From positions 1 through 40,471 of the forward strand of contig WTCE01000003.1 in assembly GCA_013138735.1 (NCBI GenBank): a stretch of DNA of 40,471 nucleotides, written 5' to 3'. This stretch comes from Crocinitomix sp. (GTDB lineage Bacteria; Bacteroidota; Bacteroidia; Flavobacteriales_D; Crocinitomicaceae). The translations under genes and the position numbers were made by a program. Within the stretch, counting starts at the first letter, position 1. Each line of letters opens with the position of its first letter. Of this stretch, positions 24,803-32,721 are shown piece after piece. Below the pieces are notes generated by a model, which did not search any database, was not told where the DNA came from, and saw only the letters and a program-made list of their open reading frames with translations.

Positions 24803-25339
24803 CTAATATTGACTACCTCGGATGAAAATATGACCAGATTTTAAATCTCGAAAAATTTCAAAATCATCAAAATCATCCTCTGCATAATAGCCTTCGTAAT
24901 TCTCAACGTCCTTCGGTAAATACCAGTCGGGTTCTTGACTAATTATGCCATGTTTGTCATGATATTTAATCATGCCATTATGTTCAATTAATTCTTGAAA
25001 AAAGGCGGAATCAGCTTCCAATTCAAAACTAAAAGCATGCTCTAACCAAATAGGATGATCAGAACTCCAATAGTCACAATGGACAATAATTAAGCGTTCT
25101 GGTTTAGGTAAATTCATAGCTGCCCGGAAATGTGCTTCGCAATTCACATCACGATCAATCGAAACCGCGTTTGTGTCAATTGCATCAACCGCATCAATCA
25201 TTTCAGGATTAGAAATTGCAACGACACTATCCACCAAAGGATCGACTGAATTTTCATTCAGATTCGAATCACTAGAATTGGTACAACTCGCAATGGCTAA
25301 AGCAAGCGCAACCACTAATCCTTTTTGGTTAATAATCAT
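24803..25339 (-). CDS. Lipoprotein of unknown function
   Basis: This is a 178-residue protein starting MIINQKGLVVALALAIASC, with the lipobox Cys in AIASC. A Ser/Asn/Asp-rich linker follows, then a ~110-residue domain (VNCEAHFRAAMNLPKPERLI, WYLPKDVENYEGYYAEDDF). No known family. Start choice: the ORF opens with a TTG inside the promoter element TACATTTG, so the ATG at 25339 is preferred. It is the first gene of a three-gene run. Confidence 0.65.
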   Translation of the reverse strand: MIINQKGLVVALALAIASCTNSSDSNLNENSVDPLVDSVVAISNPEMIDAVDAIDTNAVSIDRDVNCEAHFRAAMNLPKPERLIIVHCDYWSSDHPIWLEHAFSFELEADSAFFQELIEHNGMIKYHDKHGIISQEPDWYLPKDVENYEGYYAEDDFDDFEIFRDLKSGHIFIRGSQY

Positions 25340-25351
25340 AGGTATACGAAA

Positions 25352-25359
25352 CAAATGTA
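25352..25359 (-). promoter_or_regulatory. Promoter for the lipoprotein/YARHG operon
   Basis: TACATTTG on the minus strand is an exact -7 match, with a TTG 23 bp upstream. It lies 12 nt before the ATG at 25339. Confidence 0.55.
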
Positions 25360-25583
25360 GGTATTTAATCCGAGTTTGATCTCAATCGATTAAATTGGGA
25401 GTTTTTGGAGGGATTTGTGTGCTGGAAATTAGTACTATTTAAGTTAGCATTATGGTTTGTGGAGTAAACCCGGACATATTTGGATGCGACAACAAGGCGC
25501 GGCGCAGTTTGTAAGTGGGAGTAATTATTTTAAAATCACAAAAAAATGTATTGATTATCAATGAGTTGCGGTTTGTGCGTGAA

Positions 25584-25608
25584 GCTTAGTCACATAAGCG
25601 TCACATAA
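25584..25608. repeat. 25-bp direct repeat, copy downstream of the ATP-binding gene
   Basis: It starts GCTTAGTCACATAAGC and is identical to 27114-27138. It is itself built of two GTCACATAA units 11 bp apart. It lies 2 bp beyond the stop codon of the enclosed gene. Confidence 0.9.
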
Positions 25609-25610
25609 GG

Positions 25611-27058
25611 TTATGCCCAAAATGGAATATATTTTGCGTGCTTTTTAGAATTACTTTCCGGATCCGAGTCTTTAATCAAGTTTTCGTCTATTGCTAATGC
25701 TATTATTCTTGAGGCCATTGAGTAGTTTTTTTCCTCAATCCCAAACCTGACTCTCAGTGTTTGATTGGTCATGGATTCTCCAGAAACGTATTTTAATGAC
25801 GCATGCAGATAACAGGCTCTGGTCTTATCTTCTTTAGTCATTTGTCTTAATGACTTATACGCATATAGGATTACTCTAGTAAAGTTTTGACCTTCTATGA
25901 ATTTAGGCGCTGGAAGCTGATAAAACTCGCATTGGAATATAACCTTATCAATACCACTTCCGCGCTCTTCACAAATACTCATGCGTCTCATGAAGCTTGC
26001 TAATTTTTCGTTCCGAGATTGAGGATTATGGTCAATAAACCTCATAGTACTAATAATGGGTTTTCCTGGATTAGAAATTTCTATTCGATCATCAAAAATC
26101 TCAACCATAGGACCAGTTCCAGTAATCGAAAAGTCTTGATGAATAATAGCATTGGCAACAAGCTCTCTTACTGCAAGTTCCGGAAACATTTTAACTTCTT
26201 TTCTAAAAGCTTTGCCAATTTCTTCATTTACTGGTAGTTGATCATTGATATAATTTATCATACCTTTAAATCCAGAAGCATAGCCCTTCTTACCAATTTG
26301 TTCCTTTTTAGTGTTTAATTTATTTTTACCTTGATAAATAATAACTCGAACTGCTTTTCTTTCTAATGTTTCAAAAGAATCAAGCTGTTTTGCAAAGAGT
26401 AAGCCACCAAGATTTGTGATGTCGTATTTGATTCCATTTTTTACAATAATTTTTTCTTGGACAAACTTTTCGAATATTGCATCTCTATTTTCGGGAAGTG
26501 GAATTTTCATGAGCTCGAAATACGAAGGATAGTCCAATAGCGTAAGAACTTTATTTGCATCTACTCCATACATTGAGATGCCCTTTTCAAAGACGGAACC
26601 GGGTTTTTTATTCCAAATTAGTCTTTGTTTTTCTGGGTGTTCATCTAATTTAGTTTTATAGGAACCGATTCTTATATACGCGATTCCATCAAATTTTACT
26701 GGGGTATTTATTGTTGATTGAATTCTAATTAAAATTACTTTTTTGTCTTCGGCTAGAAATTCGTGGCATTCAAAATGAATTTTTGGTACCAAATTTCTTG
26801 TAATCCAAGGAATTAAGTCTTCATTTCCTTTTCCCTTCTGATTTAAATCGAATTTCGTCCCTGTAATCCTATGGGTCTCATCTTGTATTCCAAAATGATA
26901 TAAGCGTACTCCTTGTCTTGAATACACGCAGAATTAGACAAAGCAGAGATATATTGACCTAAATGTTGACAATTATTCTCTTTGAATTCTAGCCATTCAG
27001 TTTCCGAAGGCATTGCTCTAAGATCACTTAAAAGTATGTTTAACTCAGTCTTAGTCAC
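25611..27058 (-). pseudogene. Frameshifted AlbA_2/Schlafen-type ATP-binding protein gene
   Basis: The gene is split over two frames. The first part (27058 to ~26890) gives TEWLEFKENNCQHLGQYIS and SNSACIQDKEYAYII, the start of an AlbA_2 (Schlafen-like) DNA-binding domain. The second resumes with FGIQDETHRITGTKF and continues to 25611, including a GHKL-like ATPase part (VRELVANAIIHQDFS, EISNPGKP, EERGSGIDK). Adding one T in the T-run at 26892-26895 restores a single frame of about 482 residues, normal for this family of putative transcriptional regulators. Start: GTG at 27058. The gap may be a true mutation, a sequencing error or a programmed shift. The gene lies between perfect 25-bp direct repeats. 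Confidence 0.8.
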
Positions 27059-27113
27059 ATTAGTAGGCTTTGTAGTTAGCTGTATATTAGCTGTTTAACT
27101 ATTGATGTATTAG

Positions 27114-27138
27114 GCTTAGTCACATAAGCGTCACATAA
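27114..27138. repeat. 25-bp direct repeat, copy upstream of the ATP-binding gene
   Basis: It is identical to 25584-25608. It lies 56 bp before the GTG start. A third partial copy of the motif, TTAGTCACAT, overlaps the start codon (27051-27060). The site may be an operator as well as a boundary. Confidence 0.9.
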
Positions 27139-27254
27139 ACAAATGTACAACAAAGATTTGAAAAATTGATAAGAATCACCAAAGCATAAAATAAGAATAT
27201 GAAAAAAATTATCATAAAAGGTTACCTTTAATAAAAACGGACATATAAAGATAG

Positions 27255-27812
27255 TTGCAAGACAAAGAGATCATATCGCAAATTAGAAAAGGCCGCACTA
27301 ACAAGGCTATTAAGTTCTTGTATAAGGAATATCCAAAAGTGAAAGCAAATATTGTTTCTAGCGGAGGAGATGCTGAAATTGCGCAAGAAATATTCCATGA
27401 TAGTTTAATTTTATTGATCGAAAAGGTGGGGGATCCAAAATTTGAGTTAACCTCAAAATTGACAACTTATTTATACGGGATTGCGCGATTTATGTGGAAA
27501 AATGAAGCACGAAAACGCCAAAAAAATCCTGAATTAGAATGGAAAGACACCTTGATTTTAACAGCTGATGATTTAGATTATAATGCCGAAAAGGAAGCCG
27601 AGTTAAAAATGCTAGAGTCTGTCCTGTCTCAAATTACTGAACGCTGTAAAAAAGTGTTTGAACTCTTTTATTTTAAAAAAGAAAATATGAAAACAATCGC
27701 TGAAAAACTCAAATTTTCGAGTGTTAATTCAGCAAAAACGCAAAAATATAAGTGCATGGAAAAAGCCATGATGCTCGCCAAAGAAATTAAAACCGCCACC
27801 TCAACCAATTAA
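27255..27812 (+). CDS. ECF-type RNA polymerase sigma factor
   Basis: This sigma-70 family factor of the extracytoplasmic-function group directs RNA polymerase to a stress or envelope regulon. The 185 residues fit. Region 2 is seen in EIAQEIFHDSLILLIEK and LTTYLYGIARFMWKNEARK, region 4 in VLSQITERCKKVFELFYFKK and MKTIAEKLKFSSVNSAK. Start: TTG at 27255 (M-Q-D-K-E-I), since no in-frame ATG precedes region 2; the alignment of QIRKG near the N-terminus supports this. The next gene begins 3 bp after its stop and is its likely anti-sigma factor. Confidence 0.9.
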   Translation: MQDKEIISQIRKGRTNKAIKFLYKEYPKVKANIVSSGGDAEIAQEIFHDSLILLIEKVGDPKFELTSKLTTYLYGIARFMWKNEARKRQKNPELEWKDTLILTADDLDYNAEKEAELKMLESVLSQITERCKKVFELFYFKKENMKTIAEKLKFSSVNSAKTQKYKCMEKAMMLAKEIKTATSTN

Positions 27813-27815
27813 CAA

Positions 27816-28871
27816 ATGAGACCAGAATTGACCACATTAGAACAAATTGACATGTACTTGTCTGGAAAATTATCTCCAGCCGAGCATAATGCTTTTGAAG
27901 CTAAAATCAATGCCGATCCTAACCTAGAAAGCATGGTTAGTCAGCAAAAAGAATTGATTAAAGCTGTGAACAGAAAAGCCTTACGTGCGCAAATTAATGC
28001 AGCAGCAGTCGGTGGTGGAGCGGCTAGTGGTATGAGTAATTTGTGGATTGGTATAACAAGTGTTGTTGGTGTTGGTTTGGTCACTGCGGGACTTATTTAT
28101 TTCAATTCGGATGATGAGGTCCTAACGGATGAAAATAATTTGGCAATAAATGATTCGGAATATGTAGCGGCGGATACAAACACAATCAACTTTGATTCTG
28201 TGGAAGAAGCCTTGATTTTTGAAGAGCCGGAAACAATTTTTTCATCCGTTCAAGTCTATCCCGAAATAGATGAGGACAGAATGAATGTTGAGGTTAATTC
28301 TTTTGCCCAAAATGATCCTGTTGCGTTAGAAATTAATGAAAATGATAATGGCGATTTGGTTGAAGTAATTGATGATGACACTGAACCTGATCGTACTGCG
28401 ATAGAGGATTTATCTAATACAGACCGGACACAAAGAGCATCCTATCCTGGCGGAAATTTTGCCATGGATAAATTTATCGACGGGAAATTGCAATATCCAC
28501 GGTCAGCACGTAATAAAGGAATTGAAGGCGTAGTGCGTTGTGAATTTTTTGTAACGGCAGATGGCGTAATTACTGATATTGATGCCAAATGCATTAACAT
28601 GAATGAACGCGACGGGCCACCATTTAATGATGTTAAATTGCTGTTGAATAAAAGGATTATGAATGCCTTTATCAATAATGCAACGCACACATTAAGAACT
28701 ATGCCGAGTTGGGTGCCTGCAAAAAATTCGCAAGGGAATCCTGTTCTAACCCGACAACGGATGTACTTCAATTATGATTTAGAAAAGGGCTGCTTGGTTT
28801 ATCAATTGGATGAAAACCTTCCTTTTTCTGAAGAAGATTTCAATGAAAAGGAGGAAAAACGGAGGAGATAA
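27816..28871 (+). CDS. Anti-sigma-like membrane protein with TonB C-terminal domain
   Basis: This is a 351-residue protein. Residues 1-60 resemble the cytoplasmic N-terminus of Bacteroidota anti-sigma factors (LEQIDMYLSGKLSPAEHNAF, NADPNLESMV). One membrane span lies at ~76-96. A long acidic linker (~100-200) leads to a periplasmic TonB C-terminal domain at ~210-325 (KLQYPRSARNKGIEGVVRCE, FFVTADGVI, MPSWVPAKNSQG). It follows the sigma factor by 3 bp, so it probably binds that factor and releases it on an envelope signal. Fusion of an anti-sigma N-terminus to TonB_C is not the standard design. Its 3' end overlaps the convergent PP2C gene by 32 bp. Confidence 0.8.
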   Translation: MRPELTTLEQIDMYLSGKLSPAEHNAFEAKINADPNLESMVSQQKELIKAVNRKALRAQINAAAVGGGAASGMSNLWIGITSVVGVGLVTAGLIYFNSDDEVLTDENNLAINDSEYVAADTNTINFDSVEEALIFEEPETIFSSVQVYPEIDEDRMNVEVNSFAQNDPVALEINENDNGDLVEVIDDDTEPDRTAIEDLSNTDRTQRASYPGGNFAMDKFIDGKLQYPRSARNKGIEGVVRCEFFVTADGVITDIDAKCINMNERDGPPFNDVKLLLNKRIMNAFINNATHTLRTMPSWVPAKNSQGNPVLTRQRMYFNYDLEKGCLVYQLDENLPFSEEDFNEKEEKRRR

Positions 28872-29616
28872 GGCGGATAATGGCTAGGTCATCCGTAAGT
28901 ATATGATTCAATTCCGTTTGTAATTGACGTATTTTCAATGCTAGAAAATCTGGATAAATAATGTCATTTTTATCTGTCAATAAATAGGCGATAATCTCGG
29001 CCTCACTTAATTGTTTGTTTTTGTTTGAGAAGTTCTTAAATGTATAAATTCCATCCGTACAAATAGACAGGTCTTTAAAACTCGAGATGGACAAAAATTG
29101 CATTTGGTCTGCGTACCAATTTTCAAAATTGGCGTGCAAATGATAACCTAAATAATCAGGTTTATCATCTTGTTCGAAATGGGATGATTGACCGTCAACA
29201 TAAATCAAACCGTCCCCAACAGTTAAAAACTCTGCATTGAGGGTTGTTGTGTTAACTATTCCTAAAATAAGGGTGGATAAAAGCTCTTCCTTTTCAAGTC
29301 CCAGTCTGTTTTTAATGACTTTAGCTTCTTCGAAAAGTTCCGATAAGACATCTTTTAATTGTTGCTTAATTGGGATGAGCTCTTTTGTAATTAATTCTGC
29401 GTAGAATTTGTTTTTTGCTATTTTCCGTAAAATCTTTCCAAATAGCATTGCCGCAAAGGTGGATTCTTTGCCCATAGTACAACCATCTAATACTGCAATG
29501 ACATAGTCATTTGTAGAAATTTTTTCGTTGATGAAAAAATCTTCGCAGTTGTTGGTGTGAAAGTTTCCGATTTGTAAAGTAGTGTATACGTTTAGTTCAT
29601 GATTTTTATTTTGCAT
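28840..29616 (-). CDS. PP2C-family serine/threonine phosphatase
   Basis: It removes phosphate from Ser/Thr residues using two metal ions, in the cytoplasm (no signal). The PP2C metal-binding motifs are present in order: NCEDFF, VIAVLDGCTMG, FLTVGDGLIYV, LSICTDGIYTF and LTDDLAIIRL. The 258 residues match the compact PP2C_2 type. It is convergent with, and overlaps, the anti-sigma/TonB gene by 32 bp. PP2C enzymes often act on anti-sigma or anti-anti-sigma proteins, so a link to the neighbouring sigma factor is plausible but inferred. Confidence 0.85.
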   Translation of the reverse strand: MQNKNHELNVYTTLQIGNFHTNNCEDFFINEKISTNDYVIAVLDGCTMGKESTFAAMLFGKILRKIAKNKFYAELITKELIPIKQQLKDVLSELFEEAKVIKNRLGLEKEELLSTLILGIVNTTTLNAEFLTVGDGLIYVDGQSSHFEQDDKPDYLGYHLHANFENWYADQMQFLSISSFKDLSICTDGIYTFKNFSNKNKQLSEAEIIAYLLTDKNDIIYPDFLALKIRQLQTELNHILTDDLAIIRLISSVFPPFH

Positions 29617-29621
29617 TGCTG

Positions 29622-29629
29622 CAAAACTA
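29622..29629 (-). promoter_or_regulatory. TAnnTTTG promoter element for the PP2C gene
   Basis: TAGTTTTG on the minus strand matches the -7 consensus and stands 5 nt before the ATG, implying a leaderless mRNA. No well-spaced upstream TTG was found. Confidence 0.45.
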
Positions 29630-29803
29630 TTAAATCATTTACAATTTCCAGAAAATCAATCTGCCAATTTCACATAACCTACACCCTCTTGCGCTCCAAA
29701 AAATTTTCACCACAACATTTTTTGGCTACTGCAGCCCAAGGTTCTGTTTAATCTGTCGCAGCTGAAGCAAGGGGAATTTGCATTTTATAACGTGCTCATG
29801 TTT

Positions 29804-30571
29804 TTATTCTAGCTTGTATTTCCTTTCCCAAGTTTTTTGCATTGATTGACTTTCGTCACCATCATAAAATACCTTTACGCTTAGACTATCATTTTCAATT
29901 CGCCTGTGCCATAAGAAGTCATGAATATTTCCACTAAAATCAACTTTTTTAATGTATGCTGATGGAATATATTTCATTAAGGTATCTCTTAGATCAATTT
30001 TTATTTCAAGATTGGAATTGATTAAATAATAGTCCTTTTTTGCTTTTAAAATCAAATTATCTCCTTTGAGCACAATAAAAGGTTTGTCATTTCCAGACAA
30101 TAAGAGAGAGTCCGTAAAAATGATTTGAGAATGATTAGCAGAATCCATTACAGAGAGTAATCTGTCAGATTTAAGGTATTCGTAATGTAAACTTGAGTTG
30201 GGTGAAAATATTTTGAATCGAATTAATTCACCTTTATGATATTCTTCCTCTCTATAAGTTTTTCCATTTGGGTAATAGAAAGTTGAAATTCCATGATTTC
30301 TTCCTTCAATTCTTTGTTCTTGACTCTTTAACGCTCCTGTTTCAAAGTGGGTTTTAATCAATCCATGCCAAACACAGTTTTTTAATTGACCTTCTAATTC
30401 TATTCGACCATTGTCATAATATACTTTCTTATATCGATTGGGTTCTCCATTTCCATCACAAGGGCCAAAGTCGAATGGATTAAAGAAAAGGGCGAAATAA
30501 AGCACATATCCTATTATGCCTAAAAGCACAACTCCAATTAGGGGTTTGATATGTTTAGTATTCAGTTTCAT
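29804..30571 (-). CDS. Membrane-anchored MORN/YwqK-like repeat protein
   Basis: This is a 255-residue protein. One membrane span lies near the N-terminus (residues ~9-30, LIGVVLLGIIGYVLYFALFF). Residues ~45-120 hold MORN-like beta-hairpin repeats of the type found in YwqK-family proteins (YYDNGRIELEGQL, THFETGALKSQEQ, YYPNGKTYREEEYH). The C-terminal half is beta-rich without a known motif. It was probably once lumped with antitoxins because of the YwqK name, but there is no toxin partner here. It stands alone between the PP2C gene and the envelope operon. Confidence 0.7.
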   Translation of the reverse strand: MKLNTKHIKPLIGVVLLGIIGYVLYFALFFNPFDFGPCDGNGEPNRYKKVYYDNGRIELEGQLKNCVWHGLIKTHFETGALKSQEQRIEGRNHGISTFYYPNGKTYREEEYHKGELIRFKIFSPNSSLHYEYLKSDRLLSVMDSANHSQIIFTDSLLLSGNDKPFIVLKGDNLILKAKKDYYLINSNLEIKIDLRDTLMKYIPSAYIKKVDFSGNIHDFLWHRRIENDSLSVKVFYDGDESQSMQKTWERKYKLE

Positions 30572-30667
30572 TTATTGCACTCCAACAGTAGAACAAAGTA
30601 TGGCAGGATTATATAAATATGTGGCGCGGAATAAATTTCCAATTATAAAGATGGTGTAATTCATTTC

Positions 30668-31264
30668 TTATTTAATTTCAGAAGTAATATCGTCAATAAT
30701 TTTCAACATTTGGCGGGCATAATAATTATCGGGCGCAATGCCCAGCGTTCGCTCAAACAAGTCGTAAGAGCGATTGTATTCTTTTTTATGAAATGTAGAA
30801 GTTGCTTTATTGACTACGTTTTTAAAAAATCGGGCAATTTCCTTTTCCTTGCTTGATAATGTGTCGGGCTGAGCCGCAAGAATATGATCAATTTCAATTA
30901 TACGATCTTTTGGCTGGCTTAAACTGGGTGAATAGTATAAGACTTGCTTGTACAAAAACTGGGCGCTTAAATAACTGCCAATTTCAAAAGTGGAATCTGC
31001 CAATGCAGTAACTTCTTTTAAATGTTGCTCACGGTAAAAATTTTTATTAGAATCAATGATAGCATGGATTGCAGCAACTTGATTTATGGCGTAGTGCCGA
31101 TTTGTGTCATTTGCGACGGTTTGATAATGATACAATGCTTTACGATATTTTTTTAGGTAAAAGAATACTTCTGCCTTATCAAGGTCGCGGGATTGGCGCA
31201 TTGTGATTTGGGCGAATGAATGAGCCGTGCAAGAAAGCAGAACCAGCAAGATGAGACTTTTCAT
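30668..31264 (-). CDS. Secreted TPR-repeat protein
   Basis: This is a 198-residue protein with signal peptide MKSLILLVLLSCTAHSFAQ. The rest is alpha-helical with TPR-like pairs (DKAEVFFYLKKYRKALYHYQ, NRSYDLFERTLGIAPDNYYA). It is the last gene of the long minus-strand operon (10 bp after the small membrane protein gene). It is probably a scaffold in the periplasm, with a specific role unknown. Confidence 0.7.
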   Translation of the reverse strand: MKSLILLVLLSCTAHSFAQITMRQSRDLDKAEVFFYLKKYRKALYHYQTVANDTNRHYAINQVAAIHAIIDSNKNFYREQHLKEVTALADSTFEIGSYLSAQFLYKQVLYYSPSLSQPKDRIIEIDHILAAQPDTLSSKEKEIARFFKNVVNKATSTFHKKEYNRSYDLFERTLGIAPDNYYARQMLKIIDDITSEIK

Positions 31265-31274
31265 AGTATTCTAT

Positions 31275-31511
31275 TTAAAAAGCAATTGTTTCAATTCCTT
31301 CAGACAATAAAATGGCCCTTCCCAGTAAAAATGCCAACAAACCGCAAATCACCATTAGCAAGGACTTTTTATGTCTTAGAATATCAATGCCTAAAGCACG
31401 TTCTGTTTCGTCCTGTTCCTTATCATTTACCCTGGCAACAAAGCTTGCAAATCCCCCAATTACAAATGAGAGTATTCCAGTCACGAAAACGATCCAACCA
31501 AGAACTACCAT
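31275..31511 (-). CDS. Small two-span membrane protein
   Basis: This 78-residue protein has two hydrophobic segments (MVVLGWIVFVTGILSFVIGG and LLMVICGLLAFLLGRAILL) joined by a charged loop with RVNDKEQDETERAL. It lies between the LytM-domain gene (4 bp away) and the TPR gene (10 bp), so is part of the envelope operon. No family recognised. Confidence 0.65.
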   Translation of the reverse strand: MVVLGWIVFVTGILSFVIGGFASFVARVNDKEQDETERALGIDILRHKKSLLMVICGLLAFLLGRAILLSEGIETIAF

Positions 31512-31515
31512 AAGA

Positions 31516-32721
31516 TTATTGATATAACCAGTAGGTTGGGTTGATATTACTGATCTGTCCGTCTGTGGTAATTTTTCTTATTTCAAAATGCACTTCAGAA
31601 TTGCCAGATGAATTAATTAGTAATGCACCCACTTCCTGTTTAACACTTACCTGATCACCTGTTTTAACATAAGTCTCTTGTAAGTTAGAATAAATAGTCC
31701 GGTAATTTCCATGTGCAATAATTACAGCTTTACCTGCGCCAGGTATCACAATAACGCTCGTTACAACTCCTGCATATACTGCCCGAACAGTTGAACCTTT
31801 TACGGTTGTAATGTCAACGCCATTATTATACGTAAAAACGTTCACATGTGCCGGGTGTGGTTGTTTTCCAAATCCTTTGGTAATTTCTCCGGTTGAAACA
31901 GGCCACGGTAGCCGTCCCTTATTGTCTTCAAAGCCTTTATTGCTTAATGCTATCTCACTGCGTTCAGTGGCTGAAATATTTTTCTTCCTTTCGGCTAAAA
32001 TTTCCTTATTAATAGCTGCGTTAATGGCGTTCTGAATTTCTCTAGACTTTTCCCGCTGTGCAAGCAATTCTTGCTTCAATTGCTCCTCTTGGCCTTGCAT
32101 TTCTTTAATGGTTGATTTTTGATTTTCGCGGTCACGGACATATCTTTTTTGTTCTGTTGCGCTGCGAACTGTTATATCGTCTTTTTCGTGTTTTTTAACC
32201 TCTAAAATGGCTTGTTGTTGCTTTAATTTTTCAATTGAGGTTTGAATTTTACGGATTTGATCAGCACGGTATTTAGAAAGTTGATCTAAATATTCCATGC
32301 GTTTATTAGCTTGGTTAAATGATTCTGAAGAGAGCACAAATAGGAGTGATGCGGTAGAGTTCCGCATTTTATAGGCTTGAACAATCATCAAGCGATATTG
32401 TATTTTTTGTTGTTCAACTTCAAGTTCAAGCTTGGCAATTTCAACGGTTAATTGAGATATATCTGAATCTAGTTTTGAGAGTTGTAATTGCAAATTATCG
32501 AGCAAGGCCTGTCGATACTGGATTTTACGATCAATTAGGTTGATATTATCCGTGAGATTTTCGCGATTCTCAGCTGTGCTTTCTAATAGTTTTTGGGTCA
32601 GCCCAATTTTTTTTTCAAGTTCTTGTTGCTGCTTTTTTAAGCGGTCGCTCTCTTTCTCTTGGCCAATTGCTGAAAAGGCTAAAAAACAAAATAAAATCGC
32701 TATGTATTTACTTACACTCAA
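31516..32721 (-). CDS. EnvC-like murein hydrolase activator (coiled coil + LytM)
   Basis: EnvC-type proteins activate cell-wall amidases during division, in the periplasm. After signal peptide MSVSKYIAILFCFLAFSAIG come ~230 residues of coiled coil (KKQQQELEKKIGLTQKLLES, then further heptads). A LytM/M23 domain follows at ~275-395 (GEITKGFGKQPH, IIAHGNYRTIYSNL, VHFEIRK). The first zinc-binding position, normally the H of HxGxDI, is replaced by N in YNNGVDI. Only some of the zinc ligands remain, so it is probably an activator rather than an enzyme. It overlaps the DUF4292 gene by 14 bp. Confidence 0.85.
   Translation of the reverse strand: MSVSKYIAILFCFLAFSAIGQEKESDRLKKQQQELEKKIGLTQKLLESTAENRENLTDNINLIDRKIQYRQALLDNLQLQLSKLDSDISQLTVEIAKLELEVEQQKIQYRLMIVQAYKMRNSTASLLFVLSSESFNQANKRMEYLDQLSKYRADQIRKIQTSIEKLKQQQAILEVKKHEKDDITVRSATEQKRYVRDRENQKSTIKEMQGQEEQLKQELLAQREKSREIQNAINAAINKEILAERKKNISATERSEIALSNKGFEDNKGRLPWPVSTGEITKGFGKQPHPAHVNVFTYNNGVDITTVKGSTVRAVYAGVVTSVIVIPGAGKAVIIAHGNYRTIYSNLQETYVKTGDQVSVKQEVGALLINSSGNSEVHFEIRKITTDGQISNINPTYWLYQ

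Noticed and set aside
25584-27138. The repeat-flanked insert as an ordinary IS element
   Set aside because: No transposase and no terminal inverted repeats; 25 bp is too long for a usual target-site duplication.
28442-28771. 109-residue minus-strand ORF
   Set aside because: Shadow of the TonB C-terminal coding sequence; no signal or family likeness.
29804-30571. YwqK-like protein as an antitoxin
   Set aside because: The match is only to MORN-type repeats; there is no adjacent toxin gene and it has a membrane anchor.
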